Source of the DNA: JAZFYD01 sp036443405
GTDB lineage: Bacteria; Planctomycetota; PLA2
Assembly (NCBI GenBank): GCA_036443405.1
Contig: JAZFYD010000025.1
Span: forward strand, 1 to 28,112
Length of the DNA stretch: 28,112 nt
Direction: 5' to 3'
Shown here: positions 1-7,878 of the stretch, piece by piece
Layout of the letters: every line of letters starts with the position of its first letter
Position numbering within the stretch: the stretch's first letter is position 1
Translations under genes and position numbers: made by a program
Notes under the pieces: model-generated
What the model saw: only the letters and a program-made list of their open reading frames with translations
Told to the model about the DNA's origin: nothing
Databases searched by the model: none

Positions 1-1347
1 TTCGAGAAGGAAGCCGAGACGGCCCGCAAGGAGATCCGCGACCTCGAACGCCGCCTCGCCAATCGCGAGGAATCTTTCGAGCGCCGCGAGACCGAGGTCC
101 AAAATAGGGACCGCAAACTCCAGGATCAGGAGAAACGTCTCGCCAGCCGGAAGACGTCGATGGACAAGCGGGTCGCGGATCTCGACCTTCGGGACGAGGA
201 GATCTCCGAGAAGCTCCTGGAGGTCTCGGGCCTGACCCGCGAGGACGCCAAAGCCGAGGTATTCCGTGCCCTCGAGCGCGATCTCGAGGCCGAGAGCGCC
301 CGGCACATCGAGCGGCACGTCCAACAGACCCGAGAGGAGTCCGAATCGCTGGCCCGCGAGGTCGTGTTGACCTCGATCCAGCGTGTCGCGACCACGGTCA
401 GTTCGGAAGCGACGGTCAGCACCGTCGACGTGCCCAACGACGAGATGAAGGGGCGCATCATCGGCCGCGAAGGCCGCAACATTCGCGCGTTCGAGAAAGC
501 GACCGGCGTGGACGTGATCGTGGACGACACCCCCGGCGTCATCGTTGTCAGTGCGTTCGACGGCGTGCGCCGCGAGGTCGCGCGCCGGGCGATGGAGCAA
601 CTGATCCACGACGGGCGTGTGCATCCCTCGCGCATCGAGGAAGTCGTTGCGCAGATGAAGAAGGAGATGGATCAGCACCTGAAGGAGACGGGCAAGAAGG
701 CGCTCCTTGAGGTTGGCCTGCACAACATGCACGGCAAGCTGATCGATCTGCTCGGCCGGCTGAAGTTCCGCACCTCGTACGGGCAGAACGTGTTGGAGCA
801 CCTGATCGAGGCGGCGCATCTCGCCGCGTCCATCGCCGGCGAGATGAAACTCGACGTGAAGCTCGCGAAGCGCGCGACGTTCCTGCACGACATCGGCAAG
901 GCCGTCGATCACGAGGTCGAAGGCGGCCACCCGGCCATCGGCGCCGACATCGCGCGGCGCTGCGGCGAGAACAAGACCGTCGTCAACGCGATTGCCAGCC
1001 ATCACGACGACGTGCCGAAGGAAGGCGTCTATGCCGTCATCACACAGGTCTGCGACGCACTCAGTGCCGGACGCCCGGGCGCACGGCGCGAGACGTTTGA
1101 CCGCTACGTCGAACGGCTGCAGCGTTTGGAAGATGTCGCTTCGGCGTTCCCCGGTGTCGAGCAGGTGTACGCGATCCAGGCGGGCCGCGAGATCCGCGTG
1201 ATCGTCAACAACTCCAAGGTGAGCGACCGGTTGGCCGTCAAGATCGCCCGCGACATCGCGCAGGAGATCGAGCGCGAGCTGACGTACCCCGGCGAGGTTC
1301 GCGTGACGCTCGTTCGCGAGACGCGCGTTGTGGAATATGCGAGGTAG
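1..1347 (+). CDS. rny: Ribonuclease Y, 5'-truncated by the window edge
   Basis: Endoribonuclease that starts mRNA decay, normally tethered to the inner membrane face. The reading frame is open from base 1, so the N-terminal membrane anchor and the start of the coiled coil lie outside the window; 448 residues remain of a family usually near 520. Visible parts, in order: a charged coiled coil rich in Glu and Arg (about residues 1-120); a KH RNA-binding domain with GRIIGREGRN at about 151-160; and an HD domain whose metal-binding His-Asp sits in FLHDIGKAVDHE at about 294-305, followed by GGHPAIGADIARRCGEN. The C-terminal segment ends in the usual family style (GEVRVTLVRETRVVEYAR). A YmdB-type phosphodiesterase gene follows after 9 bases, the classical rny neighbour. 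Nothing looks broken in the part seen. Confidence 0.97.
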   Translation, partial: FEKEAETARKEIRDLERRLANREESFERRETEVQNRDRKLQDQEKRLASRKTSMDKRVADLDLRDEEISEKLLEVSGLTREDAKAEVFRALERDLEAESARHIERHVQQTREESESLAREVVLTSIQRVATTVSSEATVSTVDVPNDEMKGRIIGREGRNIRAFEKATGVDVIVDDTPGVIVVSAFDGVRREVARRAMEQLIHDGRVHPSRIEEVVAQMKKEMDQHLKETGKKALLEVGLHNMHGKLIDLLGRLKFRTSYGQNVLEHLIEAAHLAASIAGEMKLDVKLAKRATFLHDIGKAVDHEVEGGHPAIGADIARRCGENKTVVNAIASHHDDVPKEGVYAVITQVCDALSAGRPGARRETFDRYVERLQRLEDVASAFPGVEQVYAIQAGREIRVIVNNSKVSDRLAVKIARDIAQEIERELTYPGEVRVTLVRETRVVEYAR

Positions 1348-1356
1348 GGCGCGCGC

Positions 1357-2133
1357 ATGAAGATTCTGTGCATGGGAGACGTGGTCGGCGCGCCGGGCCG
1401 CGAGGTGCTGGCGAGCACGCTGCCCGGCTATCGCGCGGAAAACGGTGTCGACTTTTGCGTCACCAACGTCGAGAACATCGCCGCGGGTTCGGGGGTCACC
1501 AAGTCCGGATACCGCGCGGTGCGTTTGGCAGGCGCGGATGTCTGCACGACCGGCGACCACGTGTACCGGCGCGCCGACGTTCTAAAACTCTTCGAGAACG
1601 AGCCGCGACGCATCCTTCGGCCGCTCAACTACCCAAAGACCGCTGCCGGACTCGGCATGACGACCGTCGAGAGCAACGGCGGCGTGCCCGTGACGGTGAT
1701 CAACCTCCAGGGGCGCGTGTTCATGGATCCGACGGACAACCCGTTCGACGCCGTGGACGAAGCGATCGAAAAGTGCGAATCGAAAATCATCATCGTCGAC
1801 ATGCACGCCGAGGCGACGAGCGAGAAGCGCGCGATGGGGTTCCACTTGGACGGCCGCGCGTCGATCGTGTTCGGCACCCACACCCACGTGCCGACAGCAG
1901 ACGATGAGATCCTGCCCGGTGGCACGGCGTACGTGACCGACGTCGGCATGTGTGGCCCGTATCGCAGCGTGATCGGTCGCAAGGTCGAGTCCGTTTTGGT
2001 GAAGTTCCGCAGCAACATGTACGCGCCGTTCCACGTCGCCGAGGGCGATCCGCGCGCCTGCGGGATCCTGGTCGAAGTCGACGAGGAGACCGGCCGCGCG
2101 TCGAGCATCGAGCGCGTGGTGCTGAAGGCCTAG
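1357..2133 (+). CDS. ymdB: YmdB-family metallophosphoesterase (TIGR00282 type)
   Basis: Dimetal phosphodiesterase of the YmdB family; characterised members hydrolyse 2',3'-cyclic nucleotides and influence RNase Y-linked RNA turnover. It is 258 residues, a usual length. Metal-site residues are visible: D8 in MGDVVG, E39-N40 in NVENIAAG, H68, H150 in VDMHAEATSEK, and H175/H177 in FGTHTHVPTADDEILPGG. The conserved GNH motif reads GDH here (D67), an Asn-to-Asp change at a metal ligand. The ATG lies 9 bases after the rny stop with no clear Shine-Dalgarno, so the two are probably co-transcribed. The stop codon abuts the stop codon of the convergent gene with no spacer. The family call is secure; the exact substrate is inferred from the family. 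Confidence 0.95.
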   Translation: MKILCMGDVVGAPGREVLASTLPGYRAENGVDFCVTNVENIAAGSGVTKSGYRAVRLAGADVCTTGDHVYRRADVLKLFENEPRRILRPLNYPKTAAGLGMTTVESNGGVPVTVINLQGRVFMDPTDNPFDAVDEAIEKCESKIIIVDMHAEATSEKRAMGFHLDGRASIVFGTHTHVPTADDEILPGGTAYVTDVGMCGPYRSVIGRKVESVLVKFRSNMYAPFHVAEGDPRACGILVEVDEETGRASSIERVVLKA

Positions 2134-3432
2134 CTAGCGACGCCAGAAAAATGCCAGCATCTCGCGGACGGTCTCGCGCGTGACTTTGCCATCCGGATCG
2201 AGTCGCGCAAGCGCCCGTCGAAACGCGGCGTCGAGTTCTTCGGAATCCCTTCTCTTCGTCTTCATGTAGCGGGAGACCAGCGAGCGCGCGTGGTCCGCGT
2301 GCGCGGAGCCTCGTTCCGCAATCAAGCGCAACGTCACAGAGCGCGGCGGAGGCCCGTTCTTCGATCTGTCCGAGGTGTCGAGCCAACCGATCAACTGCGG
2401 GATCGAAACGTCGTCGGCCATCGCGCCGGGATCGGGGTTCGCCGTGAGGTGCTCCAGAACGGTGGTCGCTTGGCCGTTGCGCTGCCAGGTTGCCGGCGTG
2501 TTTTCGATTTCCGCGACCAACAGAACTTTCGCTTTGGCTTGTTCGCTGTTCGACAGGCGGGTAAGCAGCTTTCCCAAGCCGCGAGCGCTGACACCGGCGT
2601 ATAACCCGTTCCGCACAAGACGCTCTGCCAACCCCTTCGTGGCCCACAGTTCGCGGAACCTCCAGAGATCGTGATGATCGAGCGAGTTCGAGAGGGTGGC
2701 GATGGCCGCGCGTTCGTCGAATCCTGCCTGTAACGAAACGGCGGCTCCTCGCGCGTTCTTGACGGTTGGACGGTTGCCGAACCGCGCGGACGGCTCGAAG
2801 TGCCAAGCACGAGCGGTCGCTCGCAGAGCCTCGTTCTCAGGCGATGCGAGAGCCAGGGCACTCAACACCGAAACCCGAGGTTTGGTCTTTAGCGCTCGTT
2901 CGAGAGCCTGAACACACTCCGCGCCGCCGACCCGTCCCAGGGCAACAAAACAATCGCTGATCCGGTTGTCCGGTAAGCGCTCGACCGCATCGACAAGAGC
3001 ATTCGCATGAGGTTTCGCGGCGGGACCGGCTGCTCCGATCGCCAAGATGGCCCACGCTCGCGCGTTCTTGTCGCCCAGTCGAGCCATACGCAGGAGTGTC
3101 GGGATGCTGACATCGGTGGGCGGGATCGTCGCCAGCGCACGCAGGGCGGGACTCGGTCGCGGCGCTTCCGCCAATTCTGCTAGCCGAGCTTCGCCGAGAA
3201 ACGCGGCCAGACGTTTGGCAGGTGTGCCGCCGATCGCGTACTGGCGGGTCGCTTGGTGGTCGGACGTGATCAGTTCAAGCAGAGCCGAATCGCTCACCCG
3301 GCCCAGTGCGACGAGTGTCGCCACCGCAGCGATCTTGCCCGTGTCCGGCGGCTGCACGAACCTCGCCGGGGCGCCATTCTCTTCGGCCAAGCAAACCGTG
3401 GAGATCACGCACATCGAGACGACGAAACGCAC
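2134..3432 (-). CDS. Secreted HEAT-repeat-like protein, function unknown
   Basis: No specific family recognised. With the GTG at 3432 the product is 432 residues and opens with a plausible signal peptide, (M)RFVVSMCVISTVCLA followed by EENGAP, so the protein is probably exported. The rest is a chain of short Ala/Leu-rich helical pairs typical of HEAT or armadillo repeats, for example around ARAWAILAIGAAGPAAKPHANALVDAV and the block ending VALGRVGGAECVQALERALK. Such repeats normally bind protein partners. The frame stays open further upstream to 3627, but that would overlap xseA and put a charged 65-residue leader before the signal peptide, so I prefer 3432. An AAGGA lies only about 3 bases before the GTG, an unusually short spacing. 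The gene is convergent with the YmdB gene and divergent from xseA, sharing a 66-bp intergenic region with the latter. Gene real: fairly sure; role: unknown. Confidence 0.75.
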   Translation of the reverse strand: MRFVVSMCVISTVCLAEENGAPARFVQPPDTGKIAAVATLVALGRVSDSALLELITSDHQATRQYAIGGTPAKRLAAFLGEARLAELAEAPRPSPALRALATIPPTDVSIPTLLRMARLGDKNARAWAILAIGAAGPAAKPHANALVDAVERLPDNRISDCFVALGRVGGAECVQALERALKTKPRVSVLSALALASPENEALRATARAWHFEPSARFGNRPTVKNARGAAVSLQAGFDERAAIATLSNSLDHHDLWRFRELWATKGLAERLVRNGLYAGVSARGLGKLLTRLSNSEQAKAKVLLVAEIENTPATWQRNGQATTVLEHLTANPDPGAMADDVSIPQLIGWLDTSDRSKNGPPPRSVTLRLIAERGSAHADHARSLVSRYMKTKRRDSEELDAAFRRALARLDPDGKVTRETVREMLAFFWRR

Positions 3433-3480
3433 AATCCTTGGACGTTCGTCGGCGCGCGCCGGTTCGATCTTCCCCGGCGC

Positions 3481-3489
3481 TGCTACGCT
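3481..3489 (+). promoter_or_regulatory. Possible extended -10 element for xseA
   Basis: TGCTACGCT lies 9 bases before the xseA ATG. It has the form TGnTAnnnT, an extended -10, and no Shine-Dalgarno follows it, so transcription would start within a few bases of the start codon. The same TGCTAnnnT form precedes nadK and the minus-strand carbamoyltransferase pair. No convincing -35 box is visible. Confidence 0.35.
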
Positions 3490-3498
3490 CTGCGCTCC

Positions 3499-4677
3499 AT
3501 GGAACCGCGCGTTTTCACCGTTTCCGAACTTTCCCGCGAAGCGAAGGTGCTGCTCGAGGACACCTTTTCTTCCGTCTGGGTCGAGGGCGAGGTCTCGGGG
3601 CTCATGGTGGCGGCGTCGGGGCATCACTACTTTCAGCTCAAAGACGAAAAGGCCGTGTTGAAAGCCGTCCTGTGGGCGTCGGGCGCGCGGCGGCTCAAGT
3701 TCGAGAACGAAGAGGGGTTATTGGTGCGCGCGCGTGGGCGGCTGACGATCTACGAACCGCGCGGGAGCTACCAACTCGTTGTGGACAAGATGGAGCCGGC
3801 CGGCCGCGGTCCTTTGCAGGTCGCGTTCGAGCAGATGCGCCGCCGCCTCGAAGCCGAGGGGTTGTTCGATCCGGATCGCAAACAACCGCTTCCGGATTTT
3901 CCGCGCCGCGTTGCTTTGGTCACGAGTCCGACCAGCGCCGCCGTCCGCGACCTGATTCGTGTTGCGCACCGGCGCTGGCCGCCGCTGGAATTGGTCGTCG
4001 TGCCGGTGAAGGTGCAAGGCGACGGCGCGGCGGACGAGATCGCCGCAGGCATCGCACGCGCCGATCGCGGCGGGTTCGACCTCATCATCGTGGGACGCGG
4101 CGGCGGATCCCTCGAGGACCTATGGGCGTTCAACGAGGAGGTGGTGGCGCGCGCGATCTTCGCGGCCGAGACTCCGGTGATCAGCGCCGTCGGCCACGAG
4201 GTCGATGTCTCGATCAGCGACCTCGTCGCGGACTTGCGCGCTGCGACCCCGAGCGCGGCCGCGGAGCTCGCGACGCCGGACTCGGCGGAGGTGATCGAGT
4301 GGCTCGACCAGCGCCGGCGCAGGATGGACCGCGCGCTGATGCAAGCAACCGCCGCCGCACGCCAGCAGCTCGCGACGATCCAGGCGTCGGCGGCGTTCAA
4401 GCGGCCGATGGATTTTCTGCGGGCCGCGGAGCAGCGCCTCGACGATCTCGCGGACGATCTGCGTTCGGCGTGGAGCGAGGCCACGGAAAAGCGGCGCGGC
4501 GGCCTCGAGACCCTGGCGGCGTCGTTGGAGGCGCTCTCCCCGCTCAAGGTGCTCGGCCGCGGCTACAGCGTCACCCAAAAAGAGGGGCGCGTGGTCACCC
4601 GTGCGGCGGATCTGCGGGCGGGCGACACGATCCAGACCACCCTCGCGGAGGGCTCGATTCGCTCGACCGTGGAATAA
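3499..4677 (+). CDS. xseA: Exodeoxyribonuclease VII large subunit
   Basis: Catalytic subunit of exonuclease VII, a cytoplasmic enzyme that degrades single-stranded DNA in both directions during repair. It is 392 residues, somewhat shorter than the roughly 450 of E. coli. In order: an OB-fold nucleic-acid-binding domain (about 1-100; FTVSELSREAKVLLE, then VWVEGEVSG and HHYFQLKDEKA); the catalytic exonuclease VII domain (about 125-265; VALVTSPTSAAVRDLI, DLIIVGRGGGSLEDLW, TPVISAVGHEVDVSISD, AATPSAAAELATP); a long Arg/Glu-rich coiled coil (about 270-345); and a C-terminal beta segment (LGRGYSVTQKEGRVV). The ATG at 3499 is chosen because the OB fold begins right after it; an upstream in-frame extension would run into the divergent gene. 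xseB follows after 91 bases rather than overlapping. Confidence 0.96.
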   Translation: MEPRVFTVSELSREAKVLLEDTFSSVWVEGEVSGLMVAASGHHYFQLKDEKAVLKAVLWASGARRLKFENEEGLLVRARGRLTIYEPRGSYQLVVDKMEPAGRGPLQVAFEQMRRRLEAEGLFDPDRKQPLPDFPRRVALVTSPTSAAVRDLIRVAHRRWPPLELVVVPVKVQGDGAADEIAAGIARADRGGFDLIIVGRGGGSLEDLWAFNEEVVARAIFAAETPVISAVGHEVDVSISDLVADLRAATPSAAAELATPDSAEVIEWLDQRRRRMDRALMQATAAARQQLATIQASAAFKRPMDFLRAAEQRLDDLADDLRSAWSEATEKRRGGLETLAASLEALSPLKVLGRGYSVTQKEGRVVTRAADLRAGDTIQTTLAEGSIRSTVE

Positions 4678-4751
4678 GGCCGCTTTCCGCCCGGCTGACA
4701 CCGCCGTGACCGGCTGCGTTCAACATTGGGCCAGGGCCTTTTCCCCGACGT

Positions 4752-4757
4752 TAAATT
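4752..4757 (+). promoter_or_regulatory. Weak -10-like box before xseB
   Basis: TAAATT lies 11 bases before the xseB ATG, in the most A/T-rich spot of the 91-bp gap after xseA. No Shine-Dalgarno is seen before xseB (GTTAGCGCACC precedes the ATG). This could be a promoter giving a very short leader; the match is weak and no -35 is visible. Confidence 0.2.
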
Positions 4758-4768
4758 GTTAGCGCACC

Positions 4769-5014
4769 ATGAGTGAGCAGGCACAGACCTTCGAACAGCA
4801 CCTGGAAGCGCTCCAGGACATCGTCGACGCGCTCGAGTCCGGCGATCTGGCGCTCGCGGCCTCGATGGAACGCTATTCCGATGGCGTGACCCGGCTGAAA
4901 ACCTGCTTCGAGTTGCTCAAGGGCGCCGAGGCGCAGGTGAAGAAGCTCGTCGCGGACGGGGCGGGCGGTGCTGCGGAAGTCCCGTTCGACGAGGATGCGG
5001 AGGAGGACGCGTGA
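4769..5014 (+). CDS. xseB: Exodeoxyribonuclease VII small subunit
   Basis: Small helical subunit that binds several copies to XseA to form active exonuclease VII. It is 81 residues, typical for the family. The two-helix signature is clear: TFEQHLEALQDIVDALESGDLAL, then SMERYSDGVTRLKTCFELLKGAEAQVKKL, ending in an acidic tail (FDEDAEEDA). The ispA start overlaps its stop by 4 bases (GTGA). The order xseB-ispA-dxs is common in bacteria and supports the call. Confidence 0.96.
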   Translation: MSEQAQTFEQHLEALQDIVDALESGDLALAASMERYSDGVTRLKTCFELLKGAEAQVKKLVADGAGGAAEVPFDEDAEEDA

Positions 5015-5889
5015 GCGCGACCGACGCATTCTTGAAGCTCGCGTGCAAGTGGGTGGAGGACGGGCTGGACCGTTGGCTCCCGCCCGAGACGCAGGAGCCC
5101 GCGCGCTTGCATCAGGCGATGCGATACAGCCTGTTCGCGGGTGGGAAGCGGCTCCGTCCGGCGGTGGCGCTCGCAGCGTGCCGTGCGGTCGGCGGGGCGG
5201 ACGACGCCGCGTTGCCCACCGCGTGTGCGCTCGAGATGTTGCATACGTACTCACTCGTGCACGACGACCTGCCCGCGGTGGACGACGACGACCTGCGCCG
5301 CGGAAAGCCGACGTGTCACGTGAAGTTCGACGAGGCGACGGCGATCCTCGCGGGCGATGCGCTCCAGACCCAGGCGTTTTGGGTGTTGTCCGCGAAGACC
5401 GAGGACCCCGCGATCGCCACCGCGCTCGTGCAGGAACTGGCGGTCGCGGCCGGCACGCTCGGCATGGTCGGCGGCGAGGTCGCGGACATCGAGGCCGAGG
5501 GAAAGACACCGCAGCGCGAGATCGTCGAGCACATCCACACGCGCAAGACCGCCGCGCTGTTTCGCGCGTCCGCCGTCATGGGGGGGCTCGCGGGCGGCGC
5601 CGACGCGCGGGCGCTCGAGGCGCTGCGCAACTTTGGTGAGTGGCTCGGCCTCGCGTTTCAGATCGTCGATGACGTCTTGGATGAGACGAGCGACGCGGAG
5701 ACGCTCGGCAAGAGTCCGGGCAAGGATCGTGCGGCCCGCAAGATGAGTTATCCCGCCGCGGTGGGACTCGACGCGTCGGCCGAACGGGCTCGGGAGTGCG
5801 CCCGGTTCGCGGTGCGAGCGCTGGAGCCGATCGAGCGCTCCGAGGTGCTGGCGGCGTTGGCCGAACTCACCGTGACGAGGGTGTCATGA
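5011..5889 (+). CDS. ispA: Polyprenyl synthetase, probable farnesyl/geranylgeranyl diphosphate synthase
   Basis: Condenses isopentenyl diphosphate with allylic diphosphates to make short-chain prenyl diphosphates for quinones, carrier lipids and haem O/A. It is 292 residues, a usual length. The substrate-binding GGKRLRP (44-50), the first Asp-rich motif VHDDLPAVDDDDLRRGKPT (83-101; D85, D86, D91) and the second DDVLD (220-224) are intact. The two residues before the first Asp motif region (TYSLVHDD) are those of short-chain synthases, but product length cannot be fixed from sequence. The GTG start overlaps the xseB stop (GTGA), and the dxs ATG overlaps this stop (ATGA), so translation of the three genes is probably coupled. 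ispA is used by convention; geranylgeranyl diphosphate synthase is the alternative. Confidence 0.93.
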   Translation: MSATDAFLKLACKWVEDGLDRWLPPETQEPARLHQAMRYSLFAGGKRLRPAVALAACRAVGGADDAALPTACALEMLHTYSLVHDDLPAVDDDDLRRGKPTCHVKFDEATAILAGDALQTQAFWVLSAKTEDPAIATALVQELAVAAGTLGMVGGEVADIEAEGKTPQREIVEHIHTRKTAALFRASAVMGGLAGGADARALEALRNFGEWLGLAFQIVDDVLDETSDAETLGKSPGKDRAARKMSYPAAVGLDASAERARECARFAVRALEPIERSEVLAALAELTVTRVS

Positions 5890-7829
5890 ACCTCCTGCCG
5901 ACCATCGATTTCCCCGAGGACCTGAAGAGGCTGCCGCGCGCCGACCTCGAGCAACTTTGCGCCGAGATCCGTGAGTTCCTCGTGGAGAGCGTGTCGAGCA
6001 CGGGTGGCCACCTGTCGAGCAACCTGGGCATCGTCGAGTTGACGGTCGCGCTGCACCGCATCTTCGACATCGGGCTCGAAAAGGATCGGCTGGTGTTCGA
6101 CGTTTCGCACCAGGCATATGTGCACAAGATGCTCACGGGCCGCCGCGATCGCTTCCCGACGTTGCGCAAGACCGATGGACTGTGCGGCTTCACGAGCCAG
6201 TACGAGTCGGACTACGACCTCTTCCACGTGTCGCACGCCGGCACCGCGGTATCGACCGCGCTTGGGTACCTTTGCGGACGCGAGCAGATCGATGCGGACC
6301 CGCGGCGCGTGATCGCGCTCGTCGGCGACGCGGGCATCGGCGCCGGCATGACGTTCGAGGCACTCAACCACGCCGGCGGCATGCTCGACCGCGACATCCT
6401 CGTCGTGCTGAACGACAACCAGATGTCGATCAGCAAGTCGGTCGGCGCGCTCGTGCGCTACTTCGACAAGGTGCGCGCGTCGCACAGCTACGTCGACCGC
6501 AAGAACGACATGCTCCACGCGTTGGAGGTGATCCCGGTCGTCGGGACGCCGTTCGCGAAGTGGGTGGACCGCGTCAAGGAGGCCGTGCAGCACTACATGA
6601 ACCCCGGCCTCATCTTCGAGGAGCTCGGGTTCCGTTACTTCGGTCCCGTGGACGGCCACGACGTGCATCGCCTGCTCTCAGTCTTTCAGGATCTGAAGGA
6701 CACGGAGGGTCCGGTGTTCCTGCACGTGCTCACGAACAAGGGCGCGGGTTATCCGGTCGCCGAACAGGACCCGACGAGATATCACGGGGTTTCGGGCAGG
6801 CCGTCCGCTGCCGCGGCCGTGAAAGCCAAAGCGGTCGAGCCCGCGATCGTGAAGCCGCCGGTGGATCCGGCGCGCGCCGACGAACGCATCGATTGCCCCA
6901 AGCACTTCGGCGAAGTGATCTGCAGGATCGCTCAGGACGTGCCGGATCTCGTGGCGGTGACCGCCGCCATGCCGACCGGGACATGCCTCGTTCCGTTCTC
7001 CGAGCAGTTTCCCGAGCGCTTTTTCGACGTCGGGATCTGCGAGCAGCACGCCGTCGCGTTTGCCGGGGGACTGGCGGCGGGTGGGGCGAAACCGCTGGCC
7101 GCGATCTATTCGACGTTCCTGCAACGCGGTTACGACCAGGTCGTGCACGACGTCGCGCTGCAATCCGCGCACGTTGTTTTCACGATGGACCGGGCCGGGA
7201 TCGTCGGCGGCGACGGCATGACGGCCAACGGCGCGTTCGACCTCGCGTATCTGCGCACGATCCCGAATACGACTCTGCTCGCGCCCGCGGACGCGCCCGA
7301 GATGGAGGCGATGCTCCGGTTCGCGTTTGCCCACAAGGGCGTGGTCGCGCTGCGGTGGCCGAAGGACACCTACTCGCTGCGCGCGCTCCCCGGCAACGAC
7401 ACTCCGATCGAACTCGGCAAGAGCGTGACCCTGCGGGACGGCCACGACGTGGCGTTGGTCGCCTACGGCGCGATGGTTGAGCCCTGCCTGGAGGCCGCGC
7501 ACCAGCTTGCGCGCAACGGGATCGACGCGACCGTGATCCACGCGCGTTTTGTCAAGCCGCTCGACGCCGCGACGATGACCGCGGCTGCAGCCAATCATCC
7601 GTTGCTCCTGACCGTCGAGGATCACTCGTTGTCGGGCGGATTCGGTTCGGCCGTCGCGGAGTGCCTGGTCGATGCGGGTGTCTCGGGGTTCCGCCAGGTT
7701 CGGATCGGTTTGCCGGACCGCTTCATCGAGCACGGAAGCCGACGCGAGCTGCTCGAGCGGTACGGTCTCGACGCCGGCTCGATCGCCGAGCGCGCCAAGA
7801 GCGAACTCACGCGATTGCTGCGCGCGTGA
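5886..7829 (+). CDS. dxs: 1-deoxy-D-xylulose-5-phosphate synthase, divergent
   Basis: Thiamine-diphosphate enzyme joining pyruvate and glyceraldehyde 3-phosphate in the first step of the MEP isoprenoid pathway. It is 647 residues, a typical length. Seen in order: GGHLSSNLGIVELTVAL; DVSHQAYVHKMLTGRRDRF; the ThDP/Mg motif GDAGIGAGMTFEALNHAGG ending in LNDNQMSIS; NKGAGYPVAEQDPTRYHGVSG; the cofactor-activating Glu in GICEQHAVAFAGGLA; and DRAGIVGGDGM at 435-445. Several normally strict positions differ. The E. coli H431 position, in the usual DGxTHxG, is Ala (A447 in DGMTANG); the usual GHSSTS motif reads SHAGTA; and the usual DVGHQAY reads DVSHQAY. The ATG overlaps the ispA stop (ATGA). Context and overall similarity favour Dxs, but altered kinetics or substrate preference is possible. 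Confidence 0.92.
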   Translation: MNLLPTIDFPEDLKRLPRADLEQLCAEIREFLVESVSSTGGHLSSNLGIVELTVALHRIFDIGLEKDRLVFDVSHQAYVHKMLTGRRDRFPTLRKTDGLCGFTSQYESDYDLFHVSHAGTAVSTALGYLCGREQIDADPRRVIALVGDAGIGAGMTFEALNHAGGMLDRDILVVLNDNQMSISKSVGALVRYFDKVRASHSYVDRKNDMLHALEVIPVVGTPFAKWVDRVKEAVQHYMNPGLIFEELGFRYFGPVDGHDVHRLLSVFQDLKDTEGPVFLHVLTNKGAGYPVAEQDPTRYHGVSGRPSAAAAVKAKAVEPAIVKPPVDPARADERIDCPKHFGEVICRIAQDVPDLVAVTAAMPTGTCLVPFSEQFPERFFDVGICEQHAVAFAGGLAAGGAKPLAAIYSTFLQRGYDQVVHDVALQSAHVVFTMDRAGIVGGDGMTANGAFDLAYLRTIPNTTLLAPADAPEMEAMLRFAFAHKGVVALRWPKDTYSLRALPGNDTPIELGKSVTLRDGHDVALVAYGAMVEPCLEAAHQLARNGIDATVIHARFVKPLDAATMTAAAANHPLLLTVEDHSLSGGFGSAVAECLVDAGVSGFRQVRIGLPDRFIEHGSRRELLERYGLDAGSIAERAKSELTRLLRA

Positions 7830-7863
7830 GCCAGGCGCGCAGCGCGCCCACGGCCTGATTTCC

Positions 7864-7872
7864 TGCTAACTT
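7864..7872 (+). promoter_or_regulatory. Extended -10 element, probable leaderless nadK promoter
   Basis: TGCTAACTT ends 6 bases before the nadK ATG. That spacing would place the transcription start on or next to the A of the ATG, giving a leaderless mRNA. It agrees with the absence of a Shine-Dalgarno (CTCGGC precedes the ATG). It shares the TGCTAnnnT form seen before xseA and the carbamoyltransferase pair. No clear -35. Confidence 0.4.
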
Positions 7873-7878
7873 CTCGGC

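Noticed and set aside
3253..3498. Upstream extension of xseA
   Set aside because: It would overlap the secreted HEAT gene and adds no OB-fold sequence; the XseA fold starts just after 3499.
5748..7733. Long minus-strand frames opposite dxs
   Set aside because: Dxs is recognisable over its full length on the plus strand. The antisense products are His/Arg/Val-rich low-information sequences.
7834..7848. Inverted repeat GGCGCGC-A-GCGCGCC after dxs as a terminator
   Set aside because: The one-base loop forces a shorter real stem, and no T-run follows. It is as likely a chance GC repeat, so it is not listed as a feature.
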